64,000 bases of DNA. Origin: an uncultured Acetatifactor sp. Lineage in GTDB: Bacteria > Bacillota > Clostridia > Lachnospirales > Lachnospiraceae. A program made the translations under genes and the position numbers. Positions 1 to 7,364 of this stretch are shown here, in pieces. The stretch spans positions 30,421 to 94,420 of the forward strand of contig CATKYJ010000015.1 of the NCBI GenBank assembly GCA_949840885.1. The letters are read 5' to 3'. The first letter of the stretch is position 1. Each line of letters opens with the position of its first letter. A model generated the notes under the pieces. It had not been told where the DNA came from. It worked only from the letters and a program-made list of their open reading frames with translations, and did no database searches.

Positions 1-1125
1 TTCGTCAAGAACTGCGACAGCGTGCTGGCAAGCCCCTGCGATGACGGTTCGCTGGCATTTGAATACACTTTCCGGGGGGAGCAGGAATACAAGATTGTCA
101 TCACTGACCTGAGAAACGACGGCGAAGAGGTGGCGCGCCTCTCGCTCTTTTCTCTCCTGCCCGACCTGTACGGCAGGAGGGCCTGGCGGGGTGATCTGCA
201 TGTGCACTCTTTTTATTCCGACGGCAGGGAGGATCCCATGATTGTGGCCGCCAACTACCGGAAAGAGGGCTTTGACTTTATGGCCTTGACGGATCACCAT
301 AAGATGTTCCCCTCCAGGATCCTCCTGGAGGATTGTAAGGATATTCCTTTCGGCCTGGCAATGTTTACCGGGGAGGAGGTGCACGTCCCGTACCCCATGT
401 ACATCCATGCGATTAACTTCGGAGGCGCGTCCAGCGTGAACGAATTTTACGAGGAGCACCGGGAGGAATGCGATGCGGAAATCGCCCGGATGGCGGAAGA
501 ACTGGACAATCCCGGGGGGCTGGACGCCCTGCAGCTGGCCCAGCGGATCTGGGTGGCCAGGCAGATCAAAAAGACCGGAGGTATGTCCATTTTGGCGCAT
601 CCCCACTGGATCTGCGATTCCTACAACATGCCGGACGATGTGACGGACTACCTGTTCGGGCATGAGGTCTACGATGCCTTTGAGCTCCTGGGCGGGCAGA
701 GCGTCCATGAGAACAATATGCAGACAGCCTTTTACAACGACCAGCGGGCCATGGGGCGGCGGATTCCCATCGTGGGCTCCAGCGACTCCCACGGCACGGA
801 GCCTCCGGAGTATTTCACCTGGAGCAGTACTCTGGTCTTTTCCGGGGACAATTCCTTTGAGGGGCTGACCGGCGCCATCAAAGACCTTTACAGCGTAGCG
901 GTGGAGAAATATCCGAATGAGGAGTATCGGGTGCACGGCCCTTACCGCTATGTGAAATATGCCAGGTACCTGCTGGAAAGCTACTTCCCCAGATACGATG
1001 AGCTCTGCCGGGAGCAGGGCCGCCTGATGAAGGAATACGTCTGCGGCGATGAGGGGGCGTTGGAGATGCTTCAGCTCATCAGAAGCCGGACGGATGAATT
1101 CGCAGCTCGCTTTTTCCATCTGTAA
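1..1125 (+). CDS. PHP-domain metallohydrolase, CehA/McbA type (5' end outside window)
   Basis: The reading frame is open from base 1, so the start lies upstream; a GTG at 22 is only the first in-window candidate. A roughly 55-residue beta-type N-terminal part is followed by a PHP metallo-phosphoesterase domain: the DLHVHSFYSDG metal motif, TDHH, an ILAHPHW motif and GSSDSHG near the end. PHP enzymes bind two or three metal ions and hydrolyse phosphoesters or related bonds. The extra N-terminal domain fits the CehA/McbA group rather than polymerase or histidinol-phosphatase types. It lies in the same orientation as the sugar locus, before its LacI regulator, and may process a phosphorylated or esterified glycan product. 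Its substrate is unknown. Confidence 0.85.
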   Translation, partial: FVKNCDSVLASPCDDGSLAFEYTFRGEQEYKIVITDLRNDGEEVARLSLFSLLPDLYGRRAWRGDLHVHSFYSDGREDPMIVAANYRKEGFDFMALTDHHKMFPSRILLEDCKDIPFGLAMFTGEEVHVPYPMYIHAINFGGASSVNEFYEEHREECDAEIARMAEELDNPGGLDALQLAQRIWVARQIKKTGGMSILAHPHWICDSYNMPDDVTDYLFGHEVYDAFELLGGQSVHENNMQTAFYNDQRAMGRRIPIVGSSDSHGTEPPEYFTWSSTLVFSGDNSFEGLTGAIKDLYSVAVEKYPNEEYRVHGPYRYVKYARYLLESYFPRYDELCREQGRLMKEYVCGDEGALEMLQLIRSRTDEFAARFFHL

Positions 1126-1221
1126 ATATTATGGAAAACTGTACCCATTATGAGAATGCCGCTATGGTGATGCCATGCGTAAAGAAACGGAAGCAGAAAG
1201 GCCCAGAGGCTGATTTGCCGC

Positions 1222-1250
1222 TTGACAGCCACCTGAAAGTATACTATACT
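1222..1250 (+). promoter_or_regulatory. Sigma-A promoter of the LacI-family gene
   Basis: A perfect -35 TTGACA (1222-1227) and -10 TATACT (1245-1250) are separated by 17 bp. Transcription would begin near 1257, about 78 nt before the regulator's start codon. The 1126-1334 gap contains no other clear signal. Confidence 0.7.
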
Positions 1251-1334
1251 GACACTACTATAAAGTAACGAAATTGCGCATGAAGCCGTCCGCAGACTCA
1301 TACAAAAGCAGACAGGAAAGGAGATCAGATTCAG

Positions 1335-2351
1335 ATGCTACCGAAGAAACCGTCAGTTACCATAAAGGATATCGCGAAGAGGACAGGGTACAGCGCCAAC
1401 ACAGTGTCCCATGCCCTGCGCGACAAAGACGACATCAGCGAGGCGACCAAGAAGAAGATCCGGGAGATCGCCCGCGAGATGGGATATGTGAACAATGCGC
1501 TGGCGGCTTCCCTGCGGCTGGGATACACCAATACAATCGCCGTGATCCTGGGAGACGTCTCCAATCCCCATTTCTCGATTATGATGAAAGAGATCGAAAT
1601 GCACGCCAGGGGCTTCGGCTACTCCTCTTTCCTGCTCAATACCAACGAGGACGAGGCGCTGGAGTCGGCGGCGATCAAGACCGCGCTGCAGAAGAACGTG
1701 GACGGCATCATCATCTGTCCCACCCAGAAATCGGACAGGAACCTGGAATTTTTGCGGACTCTGAATCTTCCCTTTGTCCTGATCGGACGCCGCAACCCCA
1801 TTGATCGCTATGTGGCGTGCAACGATGAACTGGGCGGATATCTGGCGACAAAGGCGCTTCTGGACGCGGGGCACAGGCGGATCCTGCTGCTCCATGCCCC
1901 TACATATATCTCCAGCTCCAAGGAGCGTCTGGAGGGGTACAGGAGGGCGTATAAGGAGGCGGGGATCCAGGTGCCGGAGGGACTGATCCGGGAAGTGGAG
2001 GTCACCTCTCAGGATATAGAGGATGTCCTGTCGCAGCTTGACAGGGACGGGGAGAACTACACGGCGATTTTCGCTTTCAGCGACATGCTGGCATGGAATG
2101 CCTGGAGCTGTCTGCTTCGGCGCGGGAAGAGCGTCCCGCAGGACTGTTCACTGGTGGGATTCGACAATATCCAGTCGCGGATGCGCTTTCCCTTTGACCT
2201 GACGTCCATAAGCTCCCATAAAGGAAAGATGTCGGTGGAGGCCGTAAATGTCTTGTTGCGGCAGATTCGCGGCGGGGAAGACGGCGCGGGCCAAGTGGTG
2301 ATAGACACCACGCTGGCGCAAGGGTGCACGGTGGCTCCGCCACAGCTCTAG
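1335..2351 (+). CDS. LacI-family transcriptional regulator of the sugar locus
   Basis: A 338-residue protein of normal LacI length. Residues about 7-30 form the helix-turn-helix (VTIKDIAKRTGYSANTVSHAL), with the hinge region near residues 48-58. The rest is a periplasmic-binding-protein-like effector domain with typical AVILGDVSNPHFS and VDGIIICPT segments. The ATG follows an AAGGAGA ribosome site by about 10 nt. It has its own promoter and is followed by a strong hairpin, so it is probably made as a single-gene transcript. LacI proteins usually repress by binding palindromes with a central CG step. Four such sites are found downstream (2414, 7291, 16335, 17437), making this the obvious candidate regulator, with a sugar of the pathway as inducer (inference). 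Confidence 0.93.
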   Translation: MLPKKPSVTIKDIAKRTGYSANTVSHALRDKDDISEATKKKIREIAREMGYVNNALAASLRLGYTNTIAVILGDVSNPHFSIMMKEIEMHARGFGYSSFLLNTNEDEALESAAIKTALQKNVDGIIICPTQKSDRNLEFLRTLNLPFVLIGRRNPIDRYVACNDELGGYLATKALLDAGHRRILLLHAPTYISSSKERLEGYRRAYKEAGIQVPEGLIREVEVTSQDIEDVLSQLDRDGENYTAIFAFSDMLAWNAWSCLLRRGKSVPQDCSLVGFDNIQSRMRFPFDLTSISSHKGKMSVEAVNVLLRQIRGGEDGAGQVVIDTTLAQGCTVAPPQL

Positions 2352-2384
2352 GGGGACGCCTGAGCCCCCCCCGGAGCTGTGGCG
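2338..2384 (+). terminator. Strong hairpin at the end of the LacI gene
   Basis: CGCCACAGCTC (2338-2348) pairs perfectly with GAGCTGTGGCG (2374-2384), with an inner GGGGG/CCCCC stem. The left arm overlaps the last codons of the regulator. Only a weak T-rich stretch (ATTTTATTT) follows, so it may be an imperfect terminator or an mRNA 3' stabiliser. Confidence 0.5.
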
Positions 2385-2413
2385 AGGATCCGTGATTTTA
2401 TTTACGCATTTTC

Positions 2414-2425
2414 ATTAACGTTAAT
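2414..2425. promoter_or_regulatory. Palindromic LacI-type operator
   Basis: ATTAACGTTAAT is a perfect 12-bp palindrome with a central CG, placed 11 bp before the GTG start of the activase gene. Matching sites occur at 7291, 16335 and 17437. No clear -35/-10 pair is visible here, so the affected promoter is not defined. Confidence 0.6.
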
Positions 2426-2436
2426 CCGGAGGGAAT

Positions 2437-3279
2437 GTGGAGACAGGGATTATTTTTGACAGAAAAGAATTTGCAGTTTTTGACGGGCCGGGCATACGGC
2501 AGACGGTTTTCCTGAAAGGCTGCCCGCTCCGGTGCAGCTGGTGCCATAACCCGGAGGGCCTGTGTATGCAGCCGCAGCTGATGGTGAGTTATGCGGCCTG
2601 CGAGCACTGCGGGCGGTGCAGCGAGGTATGCGACCATGAGACATGCGTGGCCTGCGGGAAGTGCGTGCCTGTCTGTCCGCTGGGGCTGCGCAGGATCGCA
2701 GGCGAAAGGATTACCTCCCGGGAACTGGCAAAGCGCATCCTGGCGGATGCCGATTATTACAGCCGTTATGGCGGGGTCACGTTCTCCGGCGGCGAGCCCC
2801 TCATGCAGGCGGGCTTTCTGGCCGAAGTCCTGGAACTGCTGCCCGGCCTGCACAGGGCAGTGGAGACCTCAGGGTATTGCGAGCCCTCCGTTTTCCGGCA
2901 AATTGAGGGGCTTTTGGACTATGTGATCATGGATATCAAGCTCTTTGACAGCGAGAGGCACAGGCGGCATACCGGCGCGGACAATGAGAAGATCCTGAAG
3001 AATGCGGAGTATCTCTGCGGGGGGACGAAGCCTTTCAGCATCCGCATCCCGGTGATTCCGGGCGTCAATGACGATGAGGAGAATTACAAAGCCACAGCGG
3101 CGTTCCTGGCGGGGGCCGGGGCCCTGGAGCGCGTGGAATTCCTGCCCTACCACCAGACGGCGGGTGCGAAGTACAGGATGCTCGGGATGGAATACCGCCC
3201 GGGCTTCGATGAGGATGCGGGGATCCGGATATGCCGGTCGGTTTTTGAAGAATACGGGATTGAGACACAGATCCTGTGA
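2437..3279 (+). CDS. Glycyl radical enzyme activating protein (radical SAM)
   Basis: A 280-residue PflA-type activase. The radical-SAM cluster motif CX3CX2C is at Cys29, Cys33 and Cys36 (GCPLRCSWCHNPEG). It is followed by a ferredoxin-like insert with eight cysteines (Cys55, 58, 61, 65 and 70, 73, 76, 80) that would carry two extra [4Fe-4S] clusters, as in dehydratase-type GRE activases and unlike PflA. The TFSGGEPL motif for SAM binding is present. It would abstract hydrogen from the glycine of the partner enzyme, most likely the GRE at 7365-9434, four genes away. The start is GTG at 2437, four bases after GGAGG; an ATG two bases earlier is out of frame. The ATTAACGTTAAT operator lies just upstream. 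Confidence 0.93.
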   Translation: METGIIFDRKEFAVFDGPGIRQTVFLKGCPLRCSWCHNPEGLCMQPQLMVSYAACEHCGRCSEVCDHETCVACGKCVPVCPLGLRRIAGERITSRELAKRILADADYYSRYGGVTFSGGEPLMQAGFLAEVLELLPGLHRAVETSGYCEPSVFRQIEGLLDYVIMDIKLFDSERHRRHTGADNEKILKNAEYLCGGTKPFSIRIPVIPGVNDDEENYKATAAFLAGAGALERVEFLPYHQTAGAKYRMLGMEYRPGFDEDAGIRICRSVFEEYGIETQIL

Positions 3280-3322
3280 GGCGCCTGGGGCATGTCCGGA
3301 GCCCGGGTGCGGATAGAAAAAG

Positions 3323-3519
3323 TTCCACCTGTGCGGTTGGATGCTCATTCGAGCATCCAACCCACTCCCACATTCGCAAAACTCGCGCATGCGCGCTCCT
3401 GCGTCTGCATTCGCAGCCGCGTTTTGCTCATTTGGAAGTGGGTTGCTAATCCAATGGCTCGTCTGCATGCAATAACTTGCATGCAGACAAGCCACTGGAT
3501 TGCAACCGTACAGGTGGAA
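3323..3519. repeat. Nested inverted-repeat element with cloverleaf folding potential
   Basis: The 312-bp gap 3280-3591 holds no real gene. Outer arms 3323-3339 (TTCCACCTGTGCGGTTG) and 3503-3519 match as an inverted repeat with one mismatch. Inside are three arms: a perfect 11-bp stem with a 4-nt loop (3336-3361), an imperfect ~28-bp pair (3358-3387 with 3418-3445), and a perfect 12-bp stem with a TAAC loop (3461-3488) extended by imperfect flanks to about 3451-3501. The DNA could be a MITE-like insertion or encode a structured RNA in the leader of the GH4 gene. GAAAAAGTTCC occurs at both outer edges. Confidence 0.65.
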
Positions 3520-3591
3520 AAAGTTCCGTACAGCAGCTTAGAGAGCATGCAGACCGCGCAAAAGGCGCGGTTACAAATAGGAGGGTATGAG

Positions 3592-4911
3592 ATGAAGAAA
3601 ATAGCATTTATCGGTGCAGGGAGTTTTGGATTTACCCGCGGCCTGGTTAAGGACGTCCTGTCCTATGAGGCGTTTCGCGACGCGGAGATTCGGCTGATGG
3701 ACATCAACGAAGAGCGCCTGGCCTACAGCGAGCGGGCAGTGATAAAGATCATCGAAAAGGGGAACTATCCCGCGACAGTGAAAGCAACATTGAACCGTGC
3801 GGAAGCACTTGAGGGCGCGGACGGCGTCGTGATTACCATTTTGTCGGGCGGGCCGGAGGTGTTCCGCACGGACATCGAGATCCCCATGAAGTATGGCGTG
3901 GACATCTGCGTGGGGGACACCCGGGGGCCGTCAGGCATTTTCCGTTTCCTGCGCACAGCGCCGGCCATGCTGGAGATCTGCCGTGATGTGGAGAAATACT
4001 GCCCGGATGCCATCGTGCTCAATTACACCAATCCGATGGCCATGCTCTGCCGCTACATCCAGTCCGAGACGAAAGTCAATATCACGGGTCTGTGCCACAG
4101 CGTGCAAAGCACGGCGGCGAAGCTGGCGGACTGGATCGGGGCGCCGATGGACGAGATCACCTATACCTGTGCGGGCATCAACCACCAGGCCTTTTATCTG
4201 GAGTATAAGTGGAACGGCAAGGACGCCTATCCGCTCATCCGGGAAGCGGTGAAGCGGCCGGAGATCTACAATCAGGAGCAGGTGCGCAACGAGATGTTCA
4301 AGGCGCTGGGCTATTATGTGACCGAGTCCTCCGCGCACAATTCCGAATATAACGCCTGGTTCCGCAAGAGCCCGGAACTGATCGAGAAGTACTGCACCCA
4401 CGGCACAGGGTGGAACCCGGGGGAGCACGCCTTTATCCTGAATGAGTACTTCGCCCGTGAGGTGGACGGCAAATGGAAGAAAGACATTGAGGAGTGGCTG
4501 GCGAAAGACGACATCAGCCTTGAGCGGGGCAAGGAATACGCGGCCAGCATCTTCAACGCCATATTCGGGGATCACGAGCCTTTCCAATTCAACGCCAACC
4601 TGCGCAATTTCGGCATCATCGACAACCTGCCGGAAGGCTGTTGCGTAGAGGTGCCGGTGCTGGCCTCCAAGGAGGGAATCCGTCCGTTCCGCGTAGGGAA
4701 GATGCCTGCCCAGCTGGCTTTGCTTGTGAATATCAGCGCCCGCTGTGAGGAGCTGGCGGTGGAGGGCTGCATTGAGGGAGACAGGGAGAAAGTGTTCCAC
4801 GCCGTCTTGTTCGATCCCCTGACCTCCGCGGTGCTCTCCATTGAGCAGACCAGGCAGATGGTGGACGAGATGTTCGAGGCGGGCAGGGACTATCTGGGGT
4901 ATATGCGGTAA
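3592..4911 (+). CDS. GH4-family NAD-dependent alpha-glycosidase
   Basis: A 439-residue GH4 protein. The N-terminal Rossmann fold has [14 protein letters not shown] for NAD binding. The metal-binding LCHSVQ motif is at Cys168-His169, followed by [12 protein letters not shown] and an NYTNPMAM motif. GH4 enzymes oxidise the sugar at C3 with NAD+, use Mn2+ and eliminate the aglycone, acting in the cytoplasm. CHSV places it with the MelA/AglA branch (alpha-galactosidase or alpha-glucosidase), not with the 6-phospho-glycosidases. ATG 3592 is chosen because AGGAGG lies 7 nt upstream and the Rossmann motif starts at once; upstream in-frame sequence is only the repeat element. A second GH4 gene is at 21782. 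The exact sugar is not predictable by eye. Confidence 0.9.
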   Translation: MKKIAFIGAGSFGFTRGLVKDVLSYEAFRDAEIRLMDINEERLAYSERAVIKIIEKGNYPATVKATLNRAEALEGADGVVITILSGGPEVFRTDIEIPMKYGVDICVGDTRGPSGIFRFLRTAPAMLEICRDVEKYCPDAIVLNYTNPMAMLCRYIQSETKVNITGLCHSVQSTAAKLADWIGAPMDEITYTCAGINHQAFYLEYKWNGKDAYPLIREAVKRPEIYNQEQVRNEMFKALGYYVTESSAHNSEYNAWFRKSPELIEKYCTHGTGWNPGEHAFILNEYFAREVDGKWKKDIEEWLAKDDISLERGKEYAASIFNAIFGDHEPFQFNANLRNFGIIDNLPEGCCVEVPVLASKEGIRPFRVGKMPAQLALLVNISARCEELAVEGCIEGDREKVFHAVLFDPLTSAVLSIEQTRQMVDEMFEAGRDYLGYMR

Positions 4912-4963
4912 AGTCCGGATATGCCGCGCCTGCAACCTGCAGACATGGAAGAAGGGAATCTCC

Positions 4964-4998
4964 GCCCCTGTGCCGCCGGAAAACGGCAGCGCAGGGGC
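4964..4998 (+). other. Intercistronic hairpin between GH4 and GH3 genes
   Basis: GCCCCTG (4964-4970) pairs with CAGGGGC (4992-4998), with an inner GCCG/CGGC stem (4972-4975 and 4984-4987). There is no U tract. It could stabilise or delimit segments of the polycistronic mRNA. Confidence 0.35.
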
Positions 4999-5052
4999 AG
5001 AGGGAAAGGGCGGGACAAGGCGGCAGCTGATCCCGTCAGGAAGGAGAAAATG

Positions 5053-7242
5053 ATGAATACGGAAAACCTGATCATAAAGCAGCCCTTTGACCCTGCACCG
5101 TATGCAGAGCGCATCGAGCGCCTACTGGGACAGATGACAGTGGCGGAAAAGGTCGGACAGCTGAATATGGATCATATCTCTGAAGGGGCAACGGATTGCA
5201 ATCTGGGAGACCGCGCCTCCATGGACGCGGAGGAAAGGAAAGTGCGCGGAGGGCAGGTGGGGAGCCTGCTGATGCGGGGCAGAAAGGCGGCCAATCACTT
5301 CCAGCGGATCGCGGTGGAAGAGTCCAGGCTGGGTATCCCCCTGCTCTTCGGCTTTGACGTGATCCATGGCCATAAGACCGTATTTCCTATCCCTTTAGGC
5401 AGCGCTTCCACATGGGATCCAAAGATGCTCCGGGAGGCGGAGAACTATGCTGCCAGGGAGGCTTATGAGGATGGGATCAACTGGATCCTTACGCCCATGA
5501 TCGATCTTTGCAGAGATCCCAGGTGGGGCAGGGTGGCGGAGGGCGCCGGAGAGGACCCGCTGCTGGGATCCCTCATCGCCCAGGCCAAGGTGATGGGGCT
5601 GCAGGTCGTCAATCCAGAGACTGGATATCCTTATACGGCAGCCTGTCTGAAACATTACTGCGGCTACGGCCTCTCCCAGGGCGGGAGAGATTATGAGGAG
5701 TGTGAGACGTCCCCCAGGACGCTGTTCATGGACTATATGAAGCCATATCATGCAGCGGTGGACGCGGGATCCATGACAGCCATGAGCGCGTTCAGCGTGC
5801 TCAACGGGGAGCCGGTCACGGGCAGCCGGTATTACCTGACGGAGGTGCTCCGGAACCGATACGGGTTCCGCGGCTTCGTCGTCTCCGATTACGATGCGGT
5901 GAGGGAGCTGATCCACCACCGGGTAGCGGCGGACGGAAAGGAAGCCGCCGGCATGGCGCTGCTGGCCGGCGTGGATCAGGATATGTGCTCCCATGCGTTC
6001 GAGGAGCACTGCGGGGCGCTGTATGAGGAGGATGCGCGCTTCGCGGAGGCAGTGGACGAGGCCGTTCGCCGTATACTGGGCGTAAAGTTTGCCATGGGGC
6101 TGTTCGAGCACCCATACTTTCCGGAGGAGGGCAAAGAGGCGTACTCCCCGATGCCCGGAATCCGGGAGGCGGCGCGGAATGTGGGGAGGCACAGCATTGT
6201 CCTCCTGAAGAACGAAAAAGGAACCCTGCCCCTGTCCGCCTCAAAAAAGTACTTTCTCACGGGGCCCATGTCCGACAATGTGGGGGACATGGGGGGAGCG
6301 TGGGCCAACTACTGGCCGGACACCGATGTGATAACCGTCCGCAGAGGCCTTGAGGATGCGGGGCTGCGCATCCTGCACAGCGAGGGCTGCCCATTCACGG
6401 GAAAGTACTGTTTCGACAGCCGGGACAAAAGCGGATTTGCCGAAGCACTGGAAATGGCCCGGACCTGCGACGAGATCATCTATGTGTGCGGAGAAAAAGC
6501 GGCCTGGTCAGGAGAGAACAGGGGCAGGGTGAGCCTGGATCTGCCCTGGCTGCAGACAGAGTATCTGCGGGAACTGAAGAAGACAGGAAAGAAGATCATT
6601 TCGGTGCTGATGTGCGGAAGGGCCATGAGCTGTCCTGAGCTGGCGGAAAAATCGGACGCCCTGGTACTGGCATGGCATCTGGGGACAGAGGCCGGCCACG
6701 CCGTGGCGGACGTGCTGACAGGAGCCCACAGCCCCAGCGGACGGCTGCCCATTACATTCCCCTATTATACAGGGCAGACGCCCAATTACCACTCCATCCT
6801 GTCCAGCGGCAGGGAGAGGGAGAACCTGATACGCTATAAGGACGGGGAGAACAGGCCGCTCTATCCTTTCGGCTACGGGCTCAGCTATGCAGACATGGCC
6901 TATGACAGGATCCGCGTTTCCCGGAATCGCTACAGGGCGGACGAGACGATCCGGGTGGAAGTGGATCTGGCCAACCGGTCGGACAGGGACGCTTTTGAAG
7001 TGGTTCAGGTATATTTTCAGGACGTGGTCAGCTCGCTTCCCACGCCGGAACGGAAACTGTGCGGCTTTGCCAAGGCATTGGTGCCTGCGGGCACAAGCGT
7101 GACGGTGCAGGTGGCGGTTCCCGTGGAAAGGCTTTCGCTGATGACGCTGGATCTGAGAGAAGTGGTGGAGCCGGGAGAGTTCCTGCTTTTCGTGGGCCGG
7201 GACAGCACCTGCAGCGAGACCGTGAAGATTGTGGTGGAATGA
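5053..7242 (+). CDS. Glycoside hydrolase family 3 beta-glycosidase
   Basis: A 729-residue GH3 enzyme without a signal peptide, so cytoplasmic. It has the TIM-barrel domain with VIHGHKTVFPIPLG and KHYCGYG, and the nucleophile motif VVSDYDAV with Asp279. The alpha/beta-sandwich domain follows (HSIVLLKNEKGTLPLS) and a C-terminal fibronectin-III-like domain (FEVVQVYFQD, around residues 640-725). This is the usual three-domain layout of beta-glucosidases and beta-xylosidases. ATG 5053 sits 6 nt after AAGGAG; the ATG at 5050 is also possible. It probably removes terminal beta-glucosyl or beta-xylosyl units from imported oligosaccharides. The upstream 140 bp hold only a hairpin. Confidence 0.92.
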   Translation: MNTENLIIKQPFDPAPYAERIERLLGQMTVAEKVGQLNMDHISEGATDCNLGDRASMDAEERKVRGGQVGSLLMRGRKAANHFQRIAVEESRLGIPLLFGFDVIHGHKTVFPIPLGSASTWDPKMLREAENYAAREAYEDGINWILTPMIDLCRDPRWGRVAEGAGEDPLLGSLIAQAKVMGLQVVNPETGYPYTAACLKHYCGYGLSQGGRDYEECETSPRTLFMDYMKPYHAAVDAGSMTAMSAFSVLNGEPVTGSRYYLTEVLRNRYGFRGFVVSDYDAVRELIHHRVAADGKEAAGMALLAGVDQDMCSHAFEEHCGALYEEDARFAEAVDEAVRRILGVKFAMGLFEHPYFPEEGKEAYSPMPGIREAARNVGRHSIVLLKNEKGTLPLSASKKYFLTGPMSDNVGDMGGAWANYWPDTDVITVRRGLEDAGLRILHSEGCPFTGKYCFDSRDKSGFAEALEMARTCDEIIYVCGEKAAWSGENRGRVSLDLPWLQTEYLRELKKTGKKIISVLMCGRAMSCPELAEKSDALVLAWHLGTEAGHAVADVLTGAHSPSGRLPITFPYYTGQTPNYHSILSSGRERENLIRYKDGENRPLYPFGYGLSYADMAYDRIRVSRNRYRADETIRVEVDLANRSDRDAFEVVQVYFQDVVSSLPTPERKLCGFAKALVPAGTSVTVQVAVPVERLSLMTLDLREVVEPGEFLLFVGRDSTCSETVKIVVE

Positions 7243-7290
7243 AAGGTCCCACAGCCGGAACGGAGGAAGCGCTGTCTGTCCCTCTGAAAC

Positions 7291-7302
7291 ATTAACGATA
7301 AT
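7291..7302. promoter_or_regulatory. LacI-type operator before the glycyl radical enzyme gene
   Basis: ATTAACGATAAT differs at one position from the perfect palindrome at 2414. It lies about 63 bp before the GRE start. TAATAC overlapping it (7299-7304) could be a -10 element, but no good -35 is seen. Confidence 0.5.
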
Positions 7303-7364
7303 ACGTTTATGGGCAGGCGAAAAGGCGCAGCCCGGCTGCGGAGACGGAATGTCAGAGGTTGGAT

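Noticed and set aside
3292..3591. In-frame 5' extension of the GH4 reading frame
   Set aside because: The stretch consists of the palindromic element, and a strong ribosome site with the Rossmann motif supports ATG 3592.
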